Shown here piece after piece: positions 27,563 to 34,405 of a stretch of 35,000 bases of DNA. Numbering within the stretch: position 1 is the stretch's first letter; every line of letters begins with the position of its first letter. The stretch comes from Symbiodinium natans. Taxonomy: Eukaryota > Sar > Dinophyceae > Suessiales > Symbiodiniaceae. The DNA lies in contig CAJNDS010002013.1 in the NCBI GenBank assembly GCA_905221605.1, forward strand, positions 587,877 through 622,876. Reading direction: 5' to 3'. The notes under the pieces are model-generated. The model was given only the letters and a program-made list of their open reading frames with translations. It was not told where the DNA came from and searched no databases. The position numbers and the translations under genes are program-made.

Positions 27563-28204
27563 TTAATCAAACTGTTGCATAAACTCTTCGCTAGTTATTG
27601 GTAAATTGCCTTCTTTATTATGAACATTGCCTATGTCTTGGTATGAATGATTTTGTAAAGGGTTTAATGTTGATTTGTTTAATGTTATACTACCTTTATC
27701 AAACATACTAACGGGGTCTCCGGCTTTCCGTATTCTTAAATTAGTTCCTGTATCTTCTGGACTTTGTCCTGAAACAAAAGGAGAACCATAACTCCTACTT
27801 CTAAAAATGTTACCATAATCGTTATTTATTTGTTGTCCTACCGCTGAACCTAAACTATGACTAATAATATCAGTAATTCCTGTAAGTTTTTTACCGTCAA
27901 CTTCTATAGTTCCATCTTTAATAAATTTATCAACATCTTTGTATCTTTTCGTGTTTCTTGTTTGATAAAAAGGTAGCTTTAAATCATCATAAAAATCAAT
28001 AGGGTCTTTTGTTCCTGCAATGTATAAAATAGAACCATTTTGATAAATCCTGTCTGGGCTTTCATATGCTAGTCTTAAACCTTGAGTATCAGTTAAAAAT
28101 GTTTCAGTTCCTGCTAACTCTTCTCTAACTTCATTATGTATCTTGCTTCTTGTATTAGGCGCTTCATATGGTATATCTTCATTTCTTCTTTTGTTCCTAT
28201 GCAT
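27563..28204 (-). CDS. Class-3 lipase-like (alpha/beta hydrolase) protein
   Basis: This 213-residue protein shows an ordered set of class-3 (fungal type) lipase landmarks. The strand/loop ILYIAGTKDPIDFYDDLKL (59-77) corresponds to the AFRGT...DW..DL oxyanion region. The nucleophile elbow is SHSLGS with S117, where the usual first Gly is Ser. SYGSPFVSG (138-146) resembles the ytfGsPRVGn element. D163 in KAGDPVSMF and H186 in QNHSYQD complete a Ser-Asp-His triad. A basic N-terminus (MHRNKRRNED) precedes. In a virion it could open host membranes during entry, the role that phospholipase domains play in other small viruses. It is divergently paired with the penton gene, 42 nt away. The fold call rests on motifs only. 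Confidence 0.65.
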   Translation of the reverse strand: MHRNKRRNEDIPYEAPNTRSKIHNEVREELAGTETFLTDTQGLRLAYESPDRIYQNGSILYIAGTKDPIDFYDDLKLPFYQTRNTKRYKDVDKFIKDGTIEVDGKKLTGITDIISHSLGSAVGQQINNDYGNIFRSRSYGSPFVSGQSPEDTGTNLRIRKAGDPVSMFDKGSITLNKSTLNPLQNHSYQDIGNVHNKEGNLPITSEEFMQQFD

Positions 28205-28246
28205 AATATAATAAACTTATAAAATTATTTTATCAATTAATTAATA

Positions 28247-29083
28247 ATGCTAAAGTTCAAAAAGGTATATATTGATAGTAGTTATAAAGTTAGTGGCACT
28301 TCATCCGATTTTGTAATAGACTTACCTGAAACGGTTCAATTAGAAGATAATATGCTATGTCAAATACACGAGGTAAGCATTCCTCATTCTTGGTATTCAA
28401 TAAACAACACAAATAACAATTTATATTTTAGACATCAAGTATTACCACCTGATATTCCGTCTGGTGCAGTTTATCGTAAAATACCAATTCCTGAAGGTAA
28501 TTATACAGCATCTGAATTAACAACTCAATTAGAAATACAATTAAATAATTTCTTTGATACAGTTGATAGGCCTAATACATATACAGTTAGATATAATGCA
28601 ACAACTAATAAAATTAGAATTGCTGTTAATTATGCTACTGTTATTTTTGTTGTTTTAACTGATGGAGAAGTAGAACCTTTTGCTGGTTCATTTTTAGATG
28701 ATGTTGATGTTAGTAATTTAAGTTCAATTAATCGTGTAATGGGTAATTTAACACCTGCCCCTGATGCTTATACAAATCTTGTTCCTTACATTACTAATTT
28801 TATTGATTTAGTCCCATTTAAAAATTTATATTTACAATGTAATGAAATTAGCAACTACAACCAATTAACAGTGGCAGGTAACTCATCAATAATAAAGAAG
28901 ATAAATGTAACAGTTCCCTATCTTGGCGTTATTAATGATAATGAGTTAAGTAGTGTTGATTATATTGATGTGAGTAATAAAATTTTAAGAAGACTTAACT
29001 TTCGTCTTACAAATAATTTAAATCAGGTAATAAATTTGAATAATGTTGACATCTCATTCACTTTAACCTTTTTTAGAGGTTAA
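28247..29083 (+). CDS. Penton-like minor capsid protein
   Basis: A 278-residue protein matching the penton/minor capsid pattern of Polintons, adintoviruses and PLVs. It begins with a strand VYIDSSYKVSGTSSDFVIDLPETVQL, followed by VSIPHSWYSINNTNNNLYF (44-62). That SIPxSWYxI...NN element is the best-known signature. Then come IPIPEGNYTASELTTQLE and alternating beta strands ending in LTFFRG, consistent with a single jelly roll occupying the capsid vertices. It starts the long plus-strand block. No TCTA is seen in the 42-bp gap shared with the lipase gene. Confidence 0.8.
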   Translation: MLKFKKVYIDSSYKVSGTSSDFVIDLPETVQLEDNMLCQIHEVSIPHSWYSINNTNNNLYFRHQVLPPDIPSGAVYRKIPIPEGNYTASELTTQLEIQLNNFFDTVDRPNTYTVRYNATTNKIRIAVNYATVIFVVLTDGEVEPFAGSFLDDVDVSNLSSINRVMGNLTPAPDAYTNLVPYITNFIDLVPFKNLYLQCNEISNYNQLTVAGNSSIIKKINVTVPYLGVINDNELSSVDYIDVSNKILRRLNFRLTNNLNQVINLNNVDISFTLTFFRG

Positions 29084-29099
29084 AATGTATAAATAATTT

Positions 29100-29103
29100 T
29101 CTA
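29100..29103 (+). promoter_or_regulatory. TCTA motif for the 200-residue zinc-finger gene
   Basis: TCTA within TTTTCTATATAGAAAA, a palindromic context, 14 nt before the ATG at 29114. Confidence 0.5.
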
Positions 29104-29113
29104 TATAGAAAAT

Positions 29114-29716
29114 ATGGAAACAGTTAATGAGGAGGTTGAGGAGGTTAAAAATGAAGAAGTTAATGAAGTAGTTAATACTGAAACTAATGAAGAAGCACGC
29201 CAAACTGGCCTGCTTGACCTGAAAGGTGAAGCACCTAAAGAGGAACAAAAGCAAGAAGAGGAAGTTAAAACTGAAGAAGTAGAAGAACAACCTAAAGCAA
29301 AAGCTAAACCAAAGAAACAAGCGAGAAGTGTTAAAGTTGTTGAACTAGTATCCTGTCCTGATTGTGATAAAAAGATGTTACCAAAATCATTAAGACACTC
29401 GCACCCGAGAAATTGTAAAGGTCAACCAACAGAAACAAGACCAATAAACAAGCAACAAAATTCATATGGGAGTAAAATAAAAGAACAAATGAGAAAAGAA
29501 ATTGAAGAGGAAATGAAAACAAAATATTCAAAACAAGAACAAGAAAAACAGGAAGAAATAAAGCAACAACAAACAATAAAGTCCGTTAGAATGGAAGAAC
29601 CTCAAAGAGTTCCAACAGCAAAAGAACTATTAGCTTCATCTTATGCAGAAATAAGAAGAGCAAAACAACAGGAAAAGATGGAAAAGATAGCAAGGTTTAA
29701 AACCAATATGTTTTAA
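29114..29716 (+). CDS. Acidic/basic zinc-finger protein of PLV type
   Basis: A 200-residue protein with an acidic Glu-rich head (1-60), a Lys/Ala-rich hinge (60-72), a C2HC finger CPDC...H95/H97...C101 with the MLPKSLRHSHPRNC pattern common in giant-virus and PLV proteins, and a long charged Gln/Lys/Glu helix (120-160). The helix is followed by VPTAKELLASSYAEIRRAKQQ. Probably a nucleic-acid-binding or scaffold-like virion factor. It lies 30 nt after the penton gene. Confidence 0.6.
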   Translation: METVNEEVEEVKNEEVNEVVNTETNEEARQTGLLDLKGEAPKEEQKQEEEVKTEEVEEQPKAKAKPKKQARSVKVVELVSCPDCDKKMLPKSLRHSHPRNCKGQPTETRPINKQQNSYGSKIKEQMRKEIEEEMKTKYSKQEQEKQEEIKQQQTIKSVRMEEPQRVPTAKELLASSYAEIRRAKQQEKMEKIARFKTNMF

Positions 29717-29740
29717 AAACATAGAAATATAAGATTATAT

Positions 29741-30094
29741 ATGAATAGTAATATTGAAAGGGCGGAAATTGTAAGAAATGAACTATTAAAGATGAAAACA
29801 TTTGACACAGATGAGAAATGTTGTATAATTTCAAATTATTGTTATCATTATTTATCAAATGTTAAGGGTTATGATACCAATGACGAACTTATGAAGCAAT
29901 TTATCATTTTACAAGCATGTATTAGAACTGAAAAACCTGTTGCAAAACAACTAGCTCCATTAAATGAACTGAAAGAGCATTTAAACAATAATCAATATGA
30001 GTTTCTTGATGAAGACACTGTAAAAATGTTGTTGAATGAGGTTGACAAATATGTTATTGATTTTCCTGAAGAAGCGCTTCAGTTCTTTAAATAA
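29741..30094 (+). CDS. Unknown 117-residue protein
   Basis: Mostly helical, acidic, with a Cys pair (CC at 27-28). No recognised domain. Intact, with short spacers, in the plus-strand block between virion-candidate genes. No TCTA within 25 nt upstream, so it may share the transcript of the preceding gene. Confidence 0.5.
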   Translation: MNSNIERAEIVRNELLKMKTFDTDEKCCIISNYCYHYLSNVKGYDTNDELMKQFIILQACIRTEKPVAKQLAPLNELKEHLNNNQYEFLDEDTVKMLLNEVDKYVIDFPEEALQFFK

Positions 30095-30105
30095 AGAATG
30101 AAATA

Positions 30106-30143
30106 ATTATTAATAATATTTATAATCTAATATTATTAATAAT
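30106..30143 (+). promoter_or_regulatory. 15-bp inverted repeat with TCTA at its centre
   Basis: Arms 30106-30120 and 30129-30143 (ATTATTAATAATATT and complement) are perfect; TCTA covers 30126-30129, 16 nt before the ATG at 30142, whose first two bases close the right arm. Confidence 0.6.
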
Positions 30144-30462
30144 GAGTATGTTTAAGAGTAAACCAGAGTTTAAGAGAATGCCACAGGTTCAACAATATTA
30201 TGATTTAGAGGATACAATAGGAGTAGCAAGTAGGAAAAAAGCTATTGAAGATATGAAATTAAGAATTGAAGAAGCGGAAAACAGAGGTAAAAATATTGCA
30301 ATGAGGAATGATTGGGTGCAACATCAAAAGAAAAGTTTATATCAGGGTCAGTTAGATGACATAAACAGACAATTAGAGCGTCCAATGATGCCAGTAAGAA
30401 CAAAAGAAGAATTAGAGAAGAAACAAAAAGAGTTAAAGGAGATTATGACAAATTTAATATAA
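30142..30462 (+). CDS. Unknown 106-residue helical protein
   Basis: Begins MSMFKSKPEFKRMPQVQQYYDLED and is largely charged coiled coil (KKAIEDMKLRIEEAENRG and ELEKKQKELKEIM). A small scaffold or virion-associated protein is possible; family not recognised. Confidence 0.5.
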   Translation: MSMFKSKPEFKRMPQVQQYYDLEDTIGVASRKKAIEDMKLRIEEAENRGKNIAMRNDWVQHQKKSLYQGQLDDINRQLERPMMPVRTKEELEKKQKELKEIMTNLI

Positions 30463-30467
30463 GTTAC

Positions 30468-30494
30468 ATTTTAATATAATTTTATTAAAATCTA
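30468..30494 (+). promoter_or_regulatory. Hairpin followed by TCTA
   Basis: 9-bp arms ATTTTAATA / TATTAAAAT (30468-30476, 30483-30491), then TCTA (30491-30494), 19 nt before the ATG at 30510. Confidence 0.5.
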
Positions 30495-30509
30495 ACTTCA
30501 AATATAATA

Positions 30510-31598
30510 ATGATACAAACATTAAAATCTGAGTTAAAATTAAGACCTACTTATGATGAATTGGTGGGTATGATTGAAAGTCAAGGTGACCCGAACAGAC
30601 CATCAATAGAACAAGTAATAGACAGGAAAGCAACAATCTTTAGGAATAACCAGTTTGGTAGTCAATTTGATAACATTGATTTTTTAGGATTGAAGAAACA
30701 AGAAGAAGACAGAGCAAAAGAAAATTTAAGACAAGCACAGTTAAAAAATGCAGGAATACAACAAGGAACATCAACGGGATTAATGGGTATTGATACAACA
30801 GGTTATGTTACACCGGCAGAAGTTTATGAAGATATGATGTTAAGACCAGAACCAACAGAAGAAGAATTACAACAGATAAGAGGTCAATTAATGGCATATG
30901 ATGATTTAATGAGAATGGCAATGGAACAGGTAAGAACAAGAACACAAAGTGATTTAAGCGATGTTCATAGTCAAACTTTACCTGCAGGTGTTCCAGTTCA
31001 TTCAATAGCAACAGATGAAGAAGATGATTTACCACCATTAGAACCTATTACAACTCAAAGTAATCAAGGTTATCCCCCCTCATTACCAGCACCACCACAA
31101 GTAGAGGATGAAGAAGAAGAAGAAAAACTAACAGCATTAGAACAAAAAGTAGCGTTTACAAGTGGTTTTGACTCCGACAAAGTTATGGAAGATGATAGTA
31201 TTAATTATAAAGGTTTAATGTTTCAGTTACATGTTAGAGATTTGTTAAATCCAGGAATAATAGAAATGTTAAACAAAACACCAACAGACCAGAAAAAGAA
31301 AAAGGTTTTAGTTACTCTTATAGAGGCCTTAAAAGAAAATGATGAATGGTATGCAGATTTTAATAGTGAAAAATTAAGTCGTAAAATTAAGGAATTCAAG
31401 AAAATAAGAAGACGAGTAAAATCAAAAGTTGTTGAACCTTCAGCATCATCAAGTGGAGGAGATGCAGTAGTCCCTTCACAACCATCATCATCATCAACAC
31501 CTTTAAGAGACATAGCAGTAGCGGGTGCAAAAGCAGGAGTAGAAACACTAGCAAAAGCAGGAGCAACAGCACTAGCAAAATCATTTTTACCAGCATAA
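30510..31598 (+). CDS. Putative virion protein with N-terminal LRPT motif and Ala-rich C-terminal helix
   Basis: A 362-residue protein, not recognised at family level. The N-terminus has KLRPTYDELVGMIE (10-23), echoed by RLRPTFEQIERE in the next gene. The middle is Gln/Glu-rich and disordered (about 60-200), with an acidic run (EDEEEEE) before a helical domain (about 205-300) and a Ser-rich linker. The last 30 residues (VAGAKAGVETLAKAGATALAKSFL) form an amphipathic, Ala-rich helix that could bind membrane or capsid. Such an architecture fits an internal capsid protein like adenovirus pVI in concept only; no homology is claimed. Confidence 0.5.
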   Translation: MIQTLKSELKLRPTYDELVGMIESQGDPNRPSIEQVIDRKATIFRNNQFGSQFDNIDFLGLKKQEEDRAKENLRQAQLKNAGIQQGTSTGLMGIDTTGYVTPAEVYEDMMLRPEPTEEELQQIRGQLMAYDDLMRMAMEQVRTRTQSDLSDVHSQTLPAGVPVHSIATDEEDDLPPLEPITTQSNQGYPPSLPAPPQVEDEEEEEKLTALEQKVAFTSGFDSDKVMEDDSINYKGLMFQLHVRDLLNPGIIEMLNKTPTDQKKKKVLVTLIEALKENDEWYADFNSEKLSRKIKEFKKIRRRVKSKVVEPSASSSGGDAVVPSQPSSSSTPLRDIAVAGAKAGVETLAKAGATALAKSFLPA

Positions 31599-31606
31599 AA
31601 TACAGG

Positions 31607-31659
31607 TAATAATATTAAGGACTAATATTATTAGCTGATAATTTATGTAATAGATTATC
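31607..31659 (+). terminator. Two hairpins after the 362-residue gene
   Basis: A perfect 11-bp stem TAATAATATTA / TAATATTATTA (31607-31617, 31623-31633; loop AGGAC) is followed by GATAAT / ATTATC (31637-31642, 31654-31659). They sit between two same-strand genes and fit a 3'-end signal. Confidence 0.55.
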
Positions 31660-31672
31660 ATGTATTTAATAT

Positions 31673-32485
31673 ATGCTACGATTAAGACCAACATTTGAAC
31701 AAATTGAAAGGGAAGCAAGAACACACAGATTAAAAATATTACCAGAGAAAGAGAGAAGAACACAGCAAGGTTTATTACTAGATGATGTCAATTTTGATGA
31801 TTTTGATTTAGATAAATATGATAAGAAAAAAATATTAATGAATGATAACCCAAATAAAGGAACACAAACAGATGTATTTAATGAAACACCAAGTGTAACT
31901 GAAAGTGAAAGTATAAGAACAGCAGAAGAGGTTAAACAGATACAAACAAATGAAAGCGAGGAAAGTATGAAGAACGTTGAAAAACAACAAGAAAGGGAAA
32001 GAGAAAGAACACAAAATAAATCAGTAATGAGAAGAGTTTATGATGCTATGTTTGGAGACGATGAGTTTAAGGAAGAACACGACGAATTAAGAAATAGAAG
32101 GCAACAAATGGATAATGATGATGATTTACAACGAGACGCCTCGCCAGAGGCTCGCGTGCTACGCGACCCATCTCTAGAGAAACAACAGAGTGAACAGAGT
32201 GATAATAGTCTACCTATGAATGTTAAGAAAAGCTATGAGCCCTCTTCATCAAGTTCTAGAAGAAGTTCAAACAGAAGTGTATTAATGCCAGTTGAAGAAG
32301 AAGCATTAAGTGAATATGTTAACTCCTCTCCACCTGAAACAGTTCAGAGTTCAGTTCCAAGTAATAGAACAATTGAATATGTTGATGATGCAAGTCCTCC
32401 ACAGAGTATTATTAGTTCTCGTAGAAGTCAAGAAACAATAGAGTACATAAGGAGTAGAAGCAGTAGAAGAACAATAAGCAGTTAA
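31673..32485 (+). CDS. Putative virion protein with N-terminal LRPT motif, disordered
   Basis: A 270-residue charged, Ser/Arg/Glu-rich protein starting MLRLRPTFEQIEREA, the same N-terminal motif as the preceding gene. The segment ERRTQQGLLLDDVNFDDFDLDKYDKKK (27-53) is acidic. The rest is low complexity with Arg-Ser repeats near the end (SRRSQETIEYIRSRSSRRTISS). A GC-rich palindromic island lies at about 32130-32175 inside the frame. Family unknown; the shared motif suggests both proteins bind one capsid partner. Confidence 0.5.
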   Translation: MLRLRPTFEQIEREARTHRLKILPEKERRTQQGLLLDDVNFDDFDLDKYDKKKILMNDNPNKGTQTDVFNETPSVTESESIRTAEEVKQIQTNESEESMKNVEKQQERERERTQNKSVMRRVYDAMFGDDEFKEEHDELRNRRQQMDNDDDLQRDASPEARVLRDPSLEKQQSEQSDNSLPMNVKKSYEPSSSSSRRSSNRSVLMPVEEEALSEYVNSSPPETVQSSVPSNRTIEYVDDASPPQSIISSRRSQETIEYIRSRSSRRTISS

Positions 32486-32536
32486 TTATTACTTTATGGA
32501 GGGTGCTAAAACGCCCCCTACTTAAAGAATAATTAA
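32482..32536 (+). terminator. Compound inverted repeat containing an ACTTAAAG promoter
   Basis: Outer arms TTAATTATT / AATAATTAA (32482-32490, 32528-32536) enclose an inner GGGTG...CGCCC stem. ACTTAAAG (32520-32527) lies just inside the right arm. It joins the end of one gene to the start of the next. Confidence 0.5.
32520..32527 (+). promoter_or_regulatory. ACTTAAAG putative promoter for gene 32551
   Basis: Starts 31 nt before the ATG. Identical 8-mer to those before 17240, 33904 and 34406. Confidence 0.5.
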
Positions 32537-32550
32537 CATTAAACAATAAG

Positions 32551-32901
32551 ATGAACTCCTGCTTTGTAACGGAAAAAGGCGAAAAATTAAACATTGATGA
32601 TGACCTTTTTGACGCGTTATGGAACTCGCTAGATGAAGATAATAGCGAAGAAATAGCAAAAGCAAAGAAGAAATCACTCAATGACAAGAACAATGAAAAA
32701 AATAAACAGAATGGATACTATAAAGAATATTTTAAAAATAATAGTCAGTGTTTTGTATGTGAGAGGTGTGGAAGAAAGATAAGTAGTAATACCATTAAAT
32801 CTAGACATATGAACACGAAGAGATGTAAAGAAATATATCAGGAAAGGTTGGAAAAGGAAATGATGGATAAGATAGGAAGAAAAATATTGTTATGGAATTG
32901 A
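32551..32901 (+). CDS. Small C2HC zinc-finger protein upstream of the integrase
   Basis: A 116-residue protein with an acidic N-terminus, a Lys/Asn-rich linker and a C-terminal finger C70, C73, H86, C92 (CERCGRKISSNTIKSRHMNTKRC). The finger resembles the KSLRHSHPRNC finger of the 200-residue protein. Likely nucleic-acid binding. It ends 31 nt before the integrase ATG and could act with it. Confidence 0.6.
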   Translation: MNSCFVTEKGEKLNIDDDLFDALWNSLDEDNSEEIAKAKKKSLNDKNNEKNKQNGYYKEYFKNNSQCFVCERCGRKISSNTIKSRHMNTKRCKEIYQERLEKEMMDKIGRKILLWN

Positions 32902-32927
32902 TATTATTATCTAAAATATAATAATAT
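32901..32927 (+). promoter_or_regulatory. TCTA in a 10-bp inverted repeat before the integrase
   Basis: Arms ATATTATTAT / ATAATAATAT (32901-32910, 32918-32927) flank CTAAAAT; TCTA spans 32910-32913, 23 nt before the ATG at 32933. The left arm begins right at the stop of the previous gene. Confidence 0.55.
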
Positions 32928-32932
32928 TAATT

Positions 32933-33865
32933 ATGAGTAAGAATAATAAATTATCAGAGTTATATTATGATATTGAAAGTGGTTTTGGTAGTGCAAAGAG
33001 TTTATATGACGATGCTATAAAAGCCGGATTAGTAGTAACCCTTAATGAAGTCAAAGAATGGTTGAAAAGTCAGTCAGTAAAACAGAGGAGTAATTATAAA
33101 CAGTATAACAGTTATTCAGCACCTTTTGCCCGTTCTATTTATTCCGTTGATTTAATGAATATGATTAGTCTAATGAAAGATACTGATACTTTTAATAAAG
33201 ATTATCCAACATATGGTTTTGTTTGTGTTGATAATTTCAGTAAAAAATGTCATGTCGTTCCTATGCATAATAAAGACGGTGGAACAGTATTAAATGCTTT
33301 AAAGGAATGTTTCAAAGTAATGGGTCATCCCCAGTCAGTTTATAGTGATGATGAAGGAGCGTTGAATGATAAAACATTACAAAAATATTTGAAAGATGAG
33401 GGCATAACACATAATACAACTTTAACACATGCAAATGTAGCTGAACGAATGATAAGAACCTTAAAGAAAATGATAGGTGATAGAGCGCTTGTTCATAAAG
33501 GAGCGTGGACAATAATGTTAAAACCTGTATTGGATAAATACAATAAACAAATGAAGCACAGCACGACGGGAATGACACCGAGTGAAGCACATAAAGATGA
33601 GCATCATATAGAAGTTAAAGCTAATTCAGTAATGAAAGAAAAATATTTGAGAAATTATCCTAATATTAAAGAAGGAGACACTGTAAAGATTTTTACAAAA
33701 AGTGGCGGTAATTATACCAGTAGAAAAGAAACAAGGAGCAAATGGAGCGAGAAAGCATATGAAGTAAAAGAAGTTGAGAGAGACAAGCAGTTAAATAAAT
33801 ATTATGTTCTTGAAGGTTTACCTAAAAAATATATGAGACACGAATTATTGCTAGTAAATAAGTAA
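32933..33865 (+). CDS. Retroviral-type (rve) integrase
   Basis: A 310-residue DDE integrase of Polinton type that inserts the element into host DNA. The N-terminal helical part (1-60) has the YDIESGFGSAKSLYDDAIKAG...VKEWLKSQ pattern seen in Polinton/Ty3-like integrases; the HHCC zinc site is absent. Catalytic residues are D73 (YSVDLMNM), D139 (YSDDEGA) and E171 (NVAERMIRTLKKM), with 31 residues between the second Asp and the Glu. TTGMTPSEA (211-219) is the usual post-catalytic motif. The C-terminus has an SH3/chromo-like strand region (EGDTVKIF...WSEKAYEVKEV...YYVLEGLPKKYMRHELLLV). Intact, so integration competence is plausible. Confidence 0.9.
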   Translation: MSKNNKLSELYYDIESGFGSAKSLYDDAIKAGLVVTLNEVKEWLKSQSVKQRSNYKQYNSYSAPFARSIYSVDLMNMISLMKDTDTFNKDYPTYGFVCVDNFSKKCHVVPMHNKDGGTVLNALKECFKVMGHPQSVYSDDEGALNDKTLQKYLKDEGITHNTTLTHANVAERMIRTLKKMIGDRALVHKGAWTIMLKPVLDKYNKQMKHSTTGMTPSEAHKDEHHIEVKANSVMKEKYLRNYPNIKEGDTVKIFTKSGGNYTSRKETRSKWSEKAYEVKEVERDKQLNKYYVLEGLPKKYMRHELLLVNK

Positions 33866-33869
33866 ATGC

Positions 33870-33877
33870 ACTTAAAG
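33870..33877 (+). promoter_or_regulatory. ACTTAAAG putative promoter for gene 33904
   Basis: Starts 34 nt before the ATG, followed by an A/G-rich run (AAAAAAGACC) as at 34371. Confidence 0.5.
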
Positions 33878-33903
33878 AAAAAAGACCTTAATATATTAGT
33901 GAT

Positions 33904-34326
33904 ATGGACACTGATAAAGCAAAGAAGATTGTTAAGAAATTCATAAAAAAGAACCCTTACCCTGAATATAATGATGTAGTTAAAATGTTAATGAAAAACT
34001 TTAATGAATACCGAGAAAGTGATGATAAAGAATTTGCTATTCATTATCTTAATCTTTTCAGTGAGTATGGACAACCGGACCACGAATGGATGAAAGAAAT
34101 ATATGAAAATATAATGGATGAAAAATTAATAAAAACAAACGGTGAGAAGATATATAATAGAGGTGGTGCTCTTGTAATGCAATCCAATTATTATACAATT
34201 ATTGAGATATTGAAAGATATGTTTGAAAACAAAAATATGAAACACGATGAACGAGTAGAAATATTGTATCCAATAAAAGAACAAATTAGCGATTGTTGGA
34301 ATGGAGTGGGAGAATGGAGACACTAA
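33904..34326 (+). CDS. Unknown 140-residue protein
   Basis: A helical, charged protein with a basic N-terminus (AKKIVKKFIKKNP) and a terminal CWNGVGEWRH. The motif ALVMQSNYYTIIEILKDMF (88-106) is the most hydrophobic part. Not recognised. It follows the integrase by 38 nt and has the ACTTAAAG signal, so it is probably expressed with the replication set rather than the virion set. Confidence 0.55.
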   Translation: MDTDKAKKIVKKFIKKNPYPEYNDVVKMLMKNFNEYRESDDKEFAIHYLNLFSEYGQPDHEWMKEIYENIMDEKLIKTNGEKIYNRGGALVMQSNYYTIIEILKDMFENKNMKHDERVEILYPIKEQISDCWNGVGEWRH

Positions 34327-34370
34327 CTATTATATTATAAACAATTAAACTTTATAATATACTAGTATCC

Positions 34371-34378
34371 ACTTAAAG
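34371..34378 (+). promoter_or_regulatory. ACTTAAAG putative promoter for gene 34406
   Basis: Starts 35 nt before the ATG and is preceded by C, like the copy at 33870 (CACTTAAAGAAA in both). Confidence 0.5.
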
Positions 34379-34405
34379 AAAGAAAACCCTAGAATAGTAG
34401 GAACT

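Noticed and set aside
29063-29576. Hydrophobic minus-strand frames that look like membrane proteins
   Set aside because: They are the complement of Glu/Lys-rich codons in the 200-residue zinc-finger gene.
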